The notes: generated by a model from the sequence alone, not told the origin. DNA of 14,680 nucleotides from SIG588 sp045597045 (GCA_045597045.1 JAZODN010000097.1:1-14680); one strand, 5' to 3'. Positions 1-6,913 are shown, numbered from the stretch's first letter. Program-made: numbers and translations.

Positions 1-8
1 AGAACAGA

Positions 9-205
9 ATGAAAAAATGGTTGTCGATTCTCTTGACGGTGACAATGCTGGTGTCGCTGGTGCCTATGGGTGCGGTGGACTTTTCGTTTGTCGCAACGGC
101 AATCCTAACGGCAGGGAAAATGGAAACGGTCGTGTGGATTCCACCGACGCACGACTGATTTTGCAGTATGCGGTCGGAAAGATTCAAAAATTCCCGGCGG
201 AATAA
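9..205 (+). pseudogene. Secreted dockerin mini-protein, frameshifted remnant
   Basis: The ATG at 9 opens MKKWLSILLTVTMLVSLVP, a typical signal peptide (two lysines, then a hydrophobic core), but this frame stops at 156-158. The other frame, ending at the TAA at 203-205, encodes ENGNGRVDSTDARLILQYAV and ends GKIQKFPAE. That matches the second half of a type I dockerin, with its Asp/Asn/Ser-rich calcium loop and following helix. One extra base in the GGGAAAA run near 116-122 would join both frames into a product of about 66 residues. Dockerins bind cohesins on scaffolding or cell-surface proteins. Here no catalytic domain lies between export signal and dockerin, so the gene looks like the two ends of a larger secreted enzyme left after an internal deletion, plus a one-base shift. 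A sequencing error, or a true very short gene, remains possible. A terminator follows directly. Confidence 0.6.
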
Positions 206-217
206 TACGAAAAAGAA

Positions 218-247
218 ACAAGGTGCGTGTAAAAATACGCACCTTGT
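218..247 (+). terminator. Intrinsic terminator after the dockerin remnant
   Basis: An 11-bp perfect stem (ACAAGGTGCGT at 218-228 with ACGCACCTTGT at 237-247) extends by a G-U and a T-A pair to an AAAA loop. It is followed by a T-rich TGTATATAT stretch and preceded by an A-rich run. It starts 13 nt after the stop of the dockerin remnant. The base of its stem, ACAAGGTGCG, recurs in the terminator at 3133-3194. Confidence 0.75.
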
Positions 248-300
248 TGTATATATAACGGTTTTGCACATCGTATATACGGAAAATAGAGTGAAATCTC

Positions 301-329
301 TTGACATTTCGGGGGTTATTTGGCAAAAT
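301..329 (+). promoter_or_regulatory. Putative promoter of the alpha-mannosidase gene
   Basis: A perfect -35 box TTGACA at 301-306 lies 17 nt from CAAAAT at 324-329, which is a poor -10 match. This would start transcription near 336 and leave an 85-nt leader before the ATG at 421. The weak -10 suggests either dependence on an activator or that the true promoter lies elsewhere. A 10-nt palindrome CGTATATACG (272-281) sits just upstream. Confidence 0.4.
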
Positions 330-372
330 GGGTATAGATAAAATTGAGAAGTCTGCCTTCAAAAACGGAGGG

Positions 373-388
373 CAAACCGATCGGTTTG
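373..388 (+). promoter_or_regulatory. Perfect 16-nt palindrome, candidate operator
   Basis: CAAACCGATCGGTTTG is an exact 8+8 inverted repeat between the presumed promoter and the ribosome binding site of the mannosidase gene (AGGAGG at 406-411). It has no loop or T-tract, so it is not a terminator. Its length, symmetry and place fit a binding site for a sugar-responsive repressor (for example LacI or GntR type). No such regulator gene is in the window. Confidence 0.5.
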
Positions 389-420
389 ATCAGTGTATAT
401 TGTTCAGGAGGTTAAACAAC

Positions 421-3123
421 ATGAACAAACAGGAAAATACGATTTTTTGCGTTATTTCACACACCCACTGGGATCGTGAGTGGTACATGCCGCTTGAACA
501 GTTCCGCCACCGTTTGGTGGATATGATGGACCGTTTGCTGCTGATTTTGGCAGAACAGCCGGAATACATCTTCCATCTGGATGCACAGACCGTCGTGTTG
601 GAGGACTATCTTGCGGTGCGTCCCGAAAAGCGTGAGGAATTGCGCCGTTATATTCAGCGCCGCCGTTTGATGATTGGGCCGTTCTATCTGGCAAACGATT
701 TTTATCTTGTCAGCGGCGAAAGCACGGTGCGCAATCTGCTGGAAGGGCAGAAGTTGTGCCGCGAGTTTGGTGGTATGGCTAAAGCCGGTTATGCGGCCGA
801 CCAGTTTGGTAACGCATCGCAGTTGCCGCAGATTTTGCGCGGTTTCGGTGTGGATAACTTCATCTTCGGTCGCGGTTTTTCGCAGTGCGATACGGCGGCA
901 GACGGTACCGTCACTCCGAAGAAAACGCCCACCGAGTTCATTTGGAAAGGTCCCGACGGATCGGAAGTGTTGGCGATCCACATGCGCCATTGGTATAACA
1001 ACACCCAGCGTTTTTCGGCCGATACCGATAAAGCGCTGCGTTTCTTGCGCGCGATGACCGCCCCGTATGACGACGAATTGACCGCCACGCCGTACCTTCT
1101 GCTGATGAACGGCGTGGATCACCTGGAAGCACAGGCGGATATCCGTGAAGTGATCGATGCGGTGCAGGAGAAGTTGGATGCAGGCGAGCATTTTGTGCAG
1201 TACAATATGGATGACTACGTGGATGCCGTGAAGGCGTATGTGGACGAGCATAACGTGCAGCTGCAGACGGTGGAAGGCGAAATGCGCGTGGACAGCGGTC
1301 TGACTACCCTGCAGGGTACGTTGTCTTCCCGTTCGTATTTGAAGACAGCCAATGTCGAAGCGCAGACGCTGCTTGAAAACCGTCTGGAGCCGTTGTATGC
1401 CATGCTCGAGCGTTACGGCATGAAGGGTGTGTATCCGCATGACCGTCTGGTCTACACGTGGAAAAATATCATTCGCAACCATCCCCACGATTCGATTTGC
1501 GGATGCAGCACCGATGCAGTGCACCGTCACATGGAAAATCGTTATAGCGAGATCTTTGAATTCGCCGAAGAGCAGCTTCGCCGCGGTCTGCTCACCGCTG
1601 CCGAGCACACTGCCATGGCACGCGGTGCCGGCGAGCGTGACTATATCATTACGGTGGCCAATACGCTGGCTACGCCCTTGCGCGGTGCGGTAGAAGTGCA
1701 GTTGAAGATGCTGGTTTCCGATGAAATGGAAACGTTCCGCATTTTGGACGGCGACGGCCGTGACGTGGAATTTACGGTCGTGTCCAAAGTGAACCGTGAC
1801 ACGGCGGTGTATAGCCCCATCAATTTGCCCGGTTGGTTGAACGTGTATGATTATACCATTCAGCTTGATGCCGGCGAAGTGGCTCCTTTTGCGTTCAAAT
1901 CCTTCTTGGTGACGGCAGGGGAGACCATGCCGGAAGTGGCGACTTTTGATGCGGCGCTGCCCACGGTGATTGAAAATGATTTGCTCACGGTGAAGGTGGA
2001 TGCCAACGGCCGTGTGGATATCACCGATCGCAAAAGCGGTCGCACCATAGCGGATTGCCTGCGTTTGGAAGACCGTGAGGATGCCGGTGATTCCTACATG
2101 TTCGTGCCGAAGGGGCATGCGCCGATGTATTCCGACGACTGGGAAAAGACGGTCACCTTGACCGCCCACACGGCGTTCAAACAGTCGGTGAAGATCGAGT
2201 ATGCCATGGATCTGCCGCTGTTCTATGATGACGCTGCCGACAAGCGTTCGGATGAGATGGCCCACTCCACGCTGTCATTGGAGTTGACGCTGTATCGCGG
2301 CCGTCCGTTCGTGGATGTGGCGTATACGCTGAACAATGCTTCGCGTGACCACCACCTCGCGCTGTGTGTGGATACCGATATCGCACCGGTGGAATCCTAT
2401 GCGGACAGCGCTTTTGACGTGGTGCGGCGTACGGGTGATATGCACTACTATACCACCCCCATCAAGATCGATCCGAACGCGTCTTTCGCGGCGTTGCAGC
2501 AGGACGGTCGCGGTGTGGCGGTGTTCACCGCCGGTACGCATGAATACATGCATCCGGAAGATCAGCTCAACCGTCTCTCTTTCGGTTTGGTGCGCGCCAC
2601 CGGCGGCATCATCAAGAACGGTAAGGAACTGTGGAATACCCCCGAGAACCAGTGCCTTCGCACCATGAGTGGCCGTTTGGCGATCTGCCCGTTCAGCGGG
2701 GATTTGGTTTCGGCCAATATTCCTGCGCTCGCGCTCGCGTTCCGTGCACCGTTGCTTGCTTTTGGCACCTCTTGCGACAGCCGCAAGTTTGCCGGCGGTC
2801 GTCCCTGTGTGCAGGATAGCACGCTGACGGAATTCTTCTATTTCCCCGATACGCATCCCAACGTGGCGATTGCGGACAACACCTCGGCCATTGCGGTGGA
2901 GGGTGAAGGCGTTGCTTTCTCGGCATTCAAACTCAGCGAGGACGAAAGCGGTGAAGTGCTGCGTCTGTTTAACTACACCGAAGAGGCACGTGCCATCACC
3001 GTTAAGGTGAAGGGACGCCTCTATCGCACACAACTTGACGAAGTGGCGCGCATCTTCCTTGGCAAGGATGAAGTTACCCTGACTCTCGGCCCGAAGGAGA
3101 TCGTCACCCTTTTCATGCAGTAA
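421..3123 (+). CDS. Glycoside hydrolase family 38 alpha-mannosidase
   Basis: A 900-residue alpha-mannosidase that removes alpha-linked mannose by a retaining, zinc-dependent mechanism. The GH38 signature HTHWDREW is at residues 14-21, with H16 and D18 as expected zinc ligands. AADQFGNASQLPQI carries the probable nucleophile D127. NHPHDSICGCS at 353-363 supplies the third zinc His (H356). The order is N-terminal catalytic domain, central helical domain, then a long C-terminal beta region, and the length matches bacterial cytoplasmic GH38 enzymes (about 880-900 residues, MngB and streptococcal type). There is no signal peptide, so it likely acts inside the cell on imported mannosides or host N-glycan fragments. 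The ATG at 421 is chosen over upstream codons because AGGAGG lies 9 nt before it. No transporter or sugar kinase is adjacent, so linkage specificity cannot be fixed from context. Confidence 0.95.
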   Translation: MNKQENTIFCVISHTHWDREWYMPLEQFRHRLVDMMDRLLLILAEQPEYIFHLDAQTVVLEDYLAVRPEKREELRRYIQRRRLMIGPFYLANDFYLVSGESTVRNLLEGQKLCREFGGMAKAGYAADQFGNASQLPQILRGFGVDNFIFGRGFSQCDTAADGTVTPKKTPTEFIWKGPDGSEVLAIHMRHWYNNTQRFSADTDKALRFLRAMTAPYDDELTATPYLLLMNGVDHLEAQADIREVIDAVQEKLDAGEHFVQYNMDDYVDAVKAYVDEHNVQLQTVEGEMRVDSGLTTLQGTLSSRSYLKTANVEAQTLLENRLEPLYAMLERYGMKGVYPHDRLVYTWKNIIRNHPHDSICGCSTDAVHRHMENRYSEIFEFAEEQLRRGLLTAAEHTAMARGAGERDYIITVANTLATPLRGAVEVQLKMLVSDEMETFRILDGDGRDVEFTVVSKVNRDTAVYSPINLPGWLNVYDYTIQLDAGEVAPFAFKSFLVTAGETMPEVATFDAALPTVIENDLLTVKVDANGRVDITDRKSGRTIADCLRLEDREDAGDSYMFVPKGHAPMYSDDWEKTVTLTAHTAFKQSVKIEYAMDLPLFYDDAADKRSDEMAHSTLSLELTLYRGRPFVDVAYTLNNASRDHHLALCVDTDIAPVESYADSAFDVVRRTGDMHYYTTPIKIDPNASFAALQQDGRGVAVFTAGTHEYMHPEDQLNRLSFGLVRATGGIIKNGKELWNTPENQCLRTMSGRLAICPFSGDLVSANIPALALAFRAPLLAFGTSCDSRKFAGGRPCVQDSTLTEFFYFPDTHPNVAIADNTSAIAVEGEGVAFSAFKLSEDESGEVLRLFNYTEEARAITVKVKGRLYRTQLDEVARIFLGKDEVTLTLGPKEIVTLFMQ

Positions 3124-3132
3124 CAGCAATAA

Positions 3133-3194
3133 AAAACAAGGTGCGGATTGGCCAAGTGTCCTTAAGGACACTTGGCCAATCCGCGCCTTGTTTT
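3133..3194. terminator. Long bidirectional terminator between convergent genes
   Basis: Two 31-nt arms (3133-3163 and 3164-3194) are complementary at every position except one G-U wobble, with the exact centre CCTTAAGG. A-rich sequence lies on the left and TTTTAGTTTTCTTTTTT on the right, so it can end transcription in both directions: for the mannosidase (stop 3121-3123) and for the acyltransferase, whose stop codon (3193-3195) overlaps it. Its outer bases ACAAGGTGCG repeat those of the terminator at 218-247. Confidence 0.9.
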
Positions 3195-4230
3195 AGTTTT
3201 CTTTTTTACGTGGTGTGCCGAATAAAAAGGGAAGATAACGGGTAATTACCCATTCCGCTGCCAAACATAGCGCCACGGCGATTACACTTACCGCAAGTGC
3301 GGCCAGGGTGCCCGTCAGCGTTTCACCTTGTGCTAACACCGTTTTCAGCGGTCCGACTGTCTGGAACAGCAGCACGGGGAATTTGTGCATGAGCAAAATG
3401 GCCAACGTGCGCTTTCCCACGTATTCCAACACGGTGCTGCGGTGGATTGCCATAGCTGCAAAACAGGTCCCAAACCCACCCAAAAGCGCCGTTACTAAAA
3501 ATGAGGGGATGTGGGGGAACGTATCACCGGAATAGTTCACTTTGGGGCTGAACCAAGCCACCGCAAAGGCAACGGCAAGCAACCCGACACCGAGAAACAG
3601 AGCGCACTTGCGTGTGGAAATGTGCTTTGATATGTTCGGCCAAGCAAGAAAGGTGCTGCGTCCCAAAGCGAAAAATGCCAACATTTTTAATCCGACCGAA
3701 AGATTAAAGGGAAGCGGAATACCTACTAAGCGCACATATATAAACCCTACCGCCGCCAAAACGGCACTCGAAAACAGGATCCCCGTTTGCTTGCCGCGCC
3801 ACAACGCGTGCAATGCATAGTACATCAGTTTTACGGCAAACAAACACGGCAAAAACCACAACGGCATGTTAAACTTCATGCGGTTTCCCTTAGGACAGGC
3901 ATATAGCAATTCCGCCAAGTTGTTCCAGACCGAAACGTCCACCTCCATGGCAAACCGATCGGCGGCAAACCGTCCCAACAGGGCAAAGATCCCAATGCTT
4001 ATCAATCCAAAGCAGTAATACGGAATCATAATGCGCATAAAATCGCGTTTGATCCGGCAGGCGATATCTTCGGCATTGCACGTCATGCCGGCAAGCAAAA
4101 AGAAGGCGGCCACGTGAAAGGAATAAACAAACTCTTGCAGCACGCCGGCGCGTGCGGTATGACCAAATACAACAAAGAGAATGGCCATCGCTTTGGCAAT
4201 GTCGATCCACCTAAGACGTTGTTTTTGCAT
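3193..4230 (-). CDS. Acyltransferase family 3 membrane protein
   Basis: A 345-residue polytopic membrane protein of the acyltransferase-3 family, whose members move acetyl or other acyl groups to sugars of surface polysaccharides. The N-terminus has the family pattern LRWIDIAKAMAILFVVFGH, with the expected catalytic His at residue 24, then FVYSFHVAAFFLLAGM, which corresponds to the family's FH..lFFf.SG motif, and later PLWFLPCLF. About ten hydrophobic segments span the rest, and a basic tail (TPRKKEN) ends it. It resembles fucose 4-O-acetylase-like members (COG3594) most, but the acceptor cannot be read from sequence. The reading frame stays open upstream to 4389. I chose the ATG at 4230 because homology starts there; a GTG two codons earlier (4236) with GGGGTG upstream is a good alternative. 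It is a single gene facing the mannosidase. Confidence 0.85.
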   Translation of the reverse strand: MQKQRLRWIDIAKAMAILFVVFGHTARAGVLQEFVYSFHVAAFFLLAGMTCNAEDIACRIKRDFMRIMIPYYCFGLISIGIFALLGRFAADRFAMEVDVSVWNNLAELLYACPKGNRMKFNMPLWFLPCLFAVKLMYYALHALWRGKQTGILFSSAVLAAVGFIYVRLVGIPLPFNLSVGLKMLAFFALGRSTFLAWPNISKHISTRKCALFLGVGLLAVAFAVAWFSPKVNYSGDTFPHIPSFLVTALLGGFGTCFAAMAIHRSTVLEYVGKRTLAILLMHKFPVLLFQTVGPLKTVLAQGETLTGTLAALAVSVIAVALCLAAEWVITRYLPFLFGTPRKKEN

Positions 4231-4276
4231 TTCCACGGTATATATCACCCCGTCGTTTTCGATGTGTTCTTTAAAC

Positions 4277-4305
4277 AGTGTAACACAAAACTCGTGCGCT
4301 GGCAA
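4277..4305 (-). promoter_or_regulatory. Promoter of the acyltransferase gene
   Basis: On the minus strand TTGCCA (4305-4300) is separated by 17 nt from TACACT (4282-4277), about 47 nt before the start codon. Both boxes differ from the sigma-A consensus by two bases and the spacing is ideal. Confidence 0.5.
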
Positions 4306-4403
4306 GAGCATTGCGAAAAGAGGGGGAGAGTTTTCGAGGTCTTGGCATTGGGGCGCGGAGTGCACGCCGTCTATCGCACTACAGTTCAAAATGAAATAAC
4401 AAC

Positions 4404-4442
4404 AAAAATGCTATGAGTCATTACATTCCTCATAGCATTTTT
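4404..4442 (-). terminator. Terminator of the membrane protein-TetR operon
   Basis: The 14-nt arms AAAAATGCTATGAG (4404-4417) and CTCATAGCATTTTT (4429-4442) pair perfectly around an 11-nt loop. On the minus strand the stem is followed by a T-rich TTTTTGTTGTT, and it lies 26 nt beyond the TetR stop codon. Confidence 0.85.
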
Positions 4443-4468
4443 AACTGTTCGAGTAAAATTGGAATTGG

Positions 4469-5053
4469 TCACTCTCTTCCGTAGATACAAGTGTGGATGA
4501 TTGCAGAAATGTCCTCTATGCTTTTTCGACAACCATCCTTCAACCATTCCGTAATAATTGCGGTAATGCCGTTGAGATAGAACATCATAACATAGTTTTG
4601 CTCATCTCTTGGGTAGTGAAATCTATCTAATATGGGTTTGAATATGTTGTCAAACAGCCTTTTGAAAATGGCTTTTGAGTCGAATGTCGTTGGTTGTGAC
4701 AATACTGCCCAAAACACTTGCTGGTTATTTTTGATAAACGAAAGATACGGATGCAGATACTTCTCATTGATAAATTTCAAATCCTGTAAATCGCAGGTTG
4801 CAAATTGGGCAACTACACTCTCAGCTTCAATGGGAAAATAGGAAGCGAAATTGTCAAGCACATAAGTGGTGGCTTCTTTTAATAAATCACCGGTGTTTTC
4901 GTAATGCAGATAAAAGGTGGAACGATTGACCTCTGCCGTTTCGCAAATCTCACTTATCGTTATATACTCAAACGGTTTCTTTTCAAGCAAGGAAAGGAGT
5001 GCCTTATCAAATCGGATGGCCGTATTAAAATACTTGCTTTCTGATTTATTCAT
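4469..5053 (-). CDS. TetR/AcrR family transcriptional regulator
   Basis: A 194-residue one-component regulator. The N-terminal helix-turn-helix is clear: FEYITISEICETAEVNRSTF followed by YLHYENTGDLL (residues about 28-58), the usual TetR-family DNA-binding domain. The remaining all-helical part is a ligand-binding and dimer domain whose ligand cannot be predicted. I chose the ATG at 5053, not 5059, because GGAGG (5065-5061) lies 7 nt before the former and only 1 nt before the latter. It is the second gene of an operon, 24 nt after the small membrane protein, so it probably controls its own promoter and that partner. Codon and base use is visibly more AT-rich than the flanking mannosidase and murA genes, which may mean the pair was acquired. 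Confidence 0.9.
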   Translation of the reverse strand: MNKSESKYFNTAIRFDKALLSLLEKKPFEYITISEICETAEVNRSTFYLHYENTGDLLKEATTYVLDNFASYFPIEAESVVAQFATCDLQDLKFINEKYLHPYLSFIKNNQQVFWAVLSQPTTFDSKAIFKRLFDNIFKPILDRFHYPRDEQNYVMMFYLNGITAIITEWLKDGCRKSIEDISAIIHTCIYGRE

Positions 5054-5077
5054 AAGCATTCCTCCGTTGTTTGATCA

Positions 5078-5428
5078 TTACTGCTCGCTGATTTGACGAG
5101 CAAGTTCCACGATTTCATAGGCATACTTTGCCTTGCCCTTTTCAAGCATCTTTTTGTAGATGGGGTAATTGACACAGCAACCGGCAAGACCAACGATACC
5201 CACGGCAATTCCAAGCACCATATCTGCCATGCCAATGCCGATTACCTGCATTGCCAAACACATACCTGTGCCAAATACAAGAGAGGAAATGATGCCAAAC
5301 GAGTAAGTGAAAATGGTGGCAGGAAGTTTTGCTTTGTTATCCAACTTTTTCAGGGCAACGATTTTGGAACTTTCTTTTGGTGCATAGTCCTTTGCGATAG
5401 ATTCTGCAATGATTTTGTCTGTGTTCAT
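5078..5428 (-). CDS. Small two-helix membrane protein paired with TetR
   Basis: A 116-residue protein with a charged N-terminal part (1-34), two hydrophobic helices (about 37-60 and 66-89) joined by a short turn containing a lone Asp, and a basic then mixed-charge C-terminal tail (KKMLEKGKAKYAYEIVELAR) that could form a cytoplasmic amphipathic helix. No catalytic motif is visible and I assign no function. Start choice is firm: AAAGGAGG ends 8 nt before the ATG at 5428. It is the first gene of an operon with the TetR regulator, driven by a near-consensus promoter at 5547-5575. Genes regulated this closely by a TetR protein often respond to a small toxic or membrane-active compound; for this gene that is inference only. 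Confidence 0.85.
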   Translation of the reverse strand: MNTDKIIAESIAKDYAPKESSKIVALKKLDNKAKLPATIFTYSFGIISSLVFGTGMCLAMQVIGIGMADMVLGIAVGIVGLAGCCVNYPIYKKMLEKGKAKYAYEIVELARQISEQ

Positions 5429-5454
5429 ATAAAGAACCTCCTTTTTGAATTTTA

Positions 5455-5470
5455 CAGTAATATTTTACTG
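5455..5470. promoter_or_regulatory. Dyad CAGTAA-N4-TTACTG, candidate regulator site
   Basis: A perfect 6+6 inverted repeat lies in the leader of the membrane protein-TetR operon, about 27 nt before the first start codon and about 70 nt after the predicted transcription start. It may be a TetR operator or a small RNA hairpin. The palindrome inside the promoter itself (5557-5566) is an equally good or better operator candidate. Confidence 0.3.
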
Positions 5471-5546
5471 CTCCAAAAGAAGGAACTGAACAACATAAGT
5501 TTGAGAATGTGTTGATTTGAAAATCAAATTCTTATTTATCAAACAG

Positions 5547-5575
5547 ATTATACCATCCATATATGGGATTTTCAA
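5547..5575 (-). promoter_or_regulatory. Promoter with internal palindrome, TetR operon
   Basis: On the minus strand TTGAAA (5575-5570) is followed after 17 nt by a perfect TATAAT (5552-5547). The spacer contains CCATATATGG (5557-5566), an exact 10-nt palindrome. ATCCATAT occurs at 5555-5562 and again at 5575-5582, exactly 20 bp apart, that is two helical turns. A repressor bound here would block RNA polymerase, the usual way TetR proteins autoregulate. Confidence 0.75.
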
Positions 5576-5727
5576 TCCATATTGAACAGACCTTTAACCC
5601 GCTTTTTAAACTCGTTTCTCTTTAACTGCCAATCGTGTTGTGGGAAACAATACAAATAAAAATCGCATTCATCACAACAACATTCATATTCTGGATACAG
5701 AATAAGCGCAAAGATAAATTCACGCAT
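5572..5727 (-). CDS. Possible Cys-rich 51-residue protein
   Basis: Doubtful small gene. From the ATG at 5727 it encodes 51 residues with a cluster CCCDECDFYLYC, that is C-C-C-x2-C-x4-C, followed by PQHDW and a basic tail KRNEFKKRVKG. Such Cys spacing next to aromatic residues is seen in small metal-binding proteins. A GTG at 5760 would add 11 residues and another Cys. Neither start has a recognisable ribosome binding site, which is unlike every other gene here. The stop codon falls exactly on the -35 box of the next operon. In favour are the composition and the fit of the frame in an otherwise empty 465-nt gap; against is the absence of translation signals. No function assigned. Confidence 0.3.
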   Translation of the reverse strand: MREFIFALILYPEYECCCDECDFYLYCFPQHDWQLKRNEFKKRVKGLFNMD

Positions 5728-5792
5728 ATCTTTTTTGTTTACACACCGCAATACACACACCCACGAAAAATAAATTTTTCGGCGGTTTTGGA

Positions 5793-5809
5793 GTGTGTAA
5801 AATACACAC
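5793..5809. repeat. Dyad GTGTGTA-AAA-TACACAC
   Basis: A perfect 7+7 inverted repeat with a 3-nt centre. Related GTGTGTA or TACACAC strings recur nearby at about 5739-5760. It could be an operator or a chance product of the low-complexity GT/AC stretch. The rest of the gap between 5576 and 5893 holds only the doubtful Cys-rich frame and the rubrerythrin terminator. Confidence 0.35.
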
Positions 5810-5835
5810 CATCACAGATTCACCCACAAAAGCAA

Positions 5836-5864
5836 AGGACATCCACCAAAGCGGTGGATGTCCT
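5836..5864 (-). terminator. Terminator of the perR-rubrerythrin operon
   Basis: The 12-nt arms AGGACATCCACC and GGTGGATGTCCT pair perfectly around a 5-nt loop. On the minus strand they are followed by TTGCTTTTG. The stem starts 29 nt after the rubrerythrin stop codon. Confidence 0.8.
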
Positions 5865-5893
5865 GAAAACCCTTATTTTATGCGGTTTTTCGC

Positions 5894-6436
5894 TTATTTG
5901 AAATAGCGGTTGAGGAGTCCCTCAAATGCCTTGCCGTGACGGGCTTCGTCCTTTGCCATTTCGTGCACGGTGTCGTGGATCGCATCCAGGCCAAGTTCCT
6001 TGGCACGGCGAGCCAGTTTCATCTTGCCTTCGGTAGCGCCGCATTCGGCATCCACACGCATGGTGAGATTCTTTTTGGTGCTGTCGGTCACGACTTCGCC
6101 CAGCAATTCGGCAAACTTCGCTGCATGCTCAGCCTCTTCATACGCCGCCTTTTCCCAATACAGACCGATTTCGGGATAGCCTTCGCGGTGCGCCACGCGC
6201 GCCATCGCGAGGTACATGCCCACTTCGCTGCATTCGCCTGCGAAATTCTCGCGCAGACCGGCAATGATCTCTTCGTCTACGCCCTGTGCCACGCCGACGC
6301 GATGCTCGTCTGCCCACACACGCTCGCCGCCGACTTCGTCGAACTTGGCAGCAGGTGCGCCGCAGATGGGGCATTTGTCGGGAGCCGCAGCGCCCTCGTG
6401 AGTGTAACCGCAGATAGTGCATACATACTTTGCCAT
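5894..6436 (-). CDS. Rubrerythrin with N-terminal rubredoxin domain
   Basis: A 180-residue peroxide-reducing protein of strict anaerobes. Residues 1-35 form a rubredoxin-type iron site, with Cys pairs C6-T-I-C9 and C22-P-I-C25. Residues about 50-180 form the four-helix diiron domain, with AGECSE near 66-71, EEAEH at 100-104 and KDEARH at 162-167 supplying the Glu and His ligands. Having rubredoxin first and diiron second is the reverse of classical rubrerythrin and matches the clostridial reverse rubrerythrins, which act as the terminal part of an NADH-linked H2O2 reductase. The ATG at 6436 is preceded by AGGAGG with 8-nt spacing. It is the second gene after perR, 24 nt apart, so it is probably derepressed by peroxide through PerR. 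Confidence 0.95.
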   Translation of the reverse strand: MAKYVCTICGYTHEGAAAPDKCPICGAPAAKFDEVGGERVWADEHRVGVAQGVDEEIIAGLRENFAGECSEVGMYLAMARVAHREGYPEIGLYWEKAAYEEAEHAAKFAELLGEVVTDSTKKNLTMRVDAECGATEGKMKLARRAKELGLDAIHDTVHEMAKDEARHGKAFEGLLNRYFK

Positions 6437-6460
6437 GATAATGTCCTCCTAAAATGTTGT

Positions 6461-6883
6461 TTAATTATTTGTGGTTGAACACGCGGGACACCGCCCGCAG
6501 AAAAGAACGTTGTTGCTCTCTGCCGTAAAGGCGGCAGGGCAAAGGGCTGATATTTGATCCTCGTTTATCGGAAGGTCAAACACTTTACCGCAGGTGCGAC
6601 AATAGAAGTGACCGTGAGCCGCCGTATCGGCATCAAAGCGATACTCGCCTTCTGCCATGTCGGCAGGTAATCCCCGTATCACGCCAACCTCCTGCAGATT
6701 GTGCAGGGCGTTGTAAACCGTGGTGCGAGACAACGAAGGGTTGTCGGGGGAGAGATCACGGTAGATCATGTCGGCCGTGGGATGTGTGCGATGTTCCAGC
6801 AGATAGCGGAAGATCAGCAGTCGCTGTTGTGTGGGGCGAAGCCCACACTCTTGCAAACGCTCAGCCAGGTTTCGTTCGCTCAT
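6461..6883 (-). CDS. perR: PerR-type peroxide sensor, Fur family
   Basis: A 140-residue Fur-family repressor. The winged-helix part (about residues 8-80) includes RPTQQRLLIFRYL and SRTTVYNALHNL. Residues that align with the regulatory metal site of Bacillus PerR are all present: H34, D84 (in RFD), H90, H92 and D103. Asp at the last position is the residue linked to PerR-like peroxide sensing rather than iron sensing. The structural zinc cysteines are C95-x2-C98 and a C129-x2-C132-x2-C135 cluster, which has one more Cys than usual. I chose the ATG at 6883: GAGGTGA (6898-6892) ends 8 nt before it, while the in-frame GTG at 6895 lies inside that binding site. It heads an operon with rubrerythrin and has its own box at 6920-6938. 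Confidence 0.9.
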   Translation of the reverse strand: MSERNLAERLQECGLRPTQQRLLIFRYLLEHRTHPTADMIYRDLSPDNPSLSRTTVYNALHNLQEVGVIRGLPADMAEGEYRFDADTAAHGHFYCRTCGKVFDLPINEDQISALCPAAFTAESNNVLFCGRCPACSTTNN

Positions 6884-6913
6884 TCGTGACTTCACCTCGC
6901 TGTTCTGAAATCG

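Noticed and set aside
457..2265. A 602-codon open frame on the minus strand inside the mannosidase gene, plus 2275-3171 beyond it
   Set aside because: Both are antisense shadows of a clearly conserved GH38 gene, caused by its codon bias; the translations are His/Arg-rich with no recognisable family and lack ribosome binding sites.
5738..5809. GTGTGTA/TACACAC strings as a CRISPR-like or iteron array
   Set aside because: Only a few short, irregularly spaced copies in a low-complexity stretch; no constant repeat length or spacers.
5936..6478. A 180-codon plus-strand frame over the rubrerythrin gene
   Set aside because: Antisense shadow of rubrerythrin; composition (many His, Phe, Ala) and lack of start signals argue against it.
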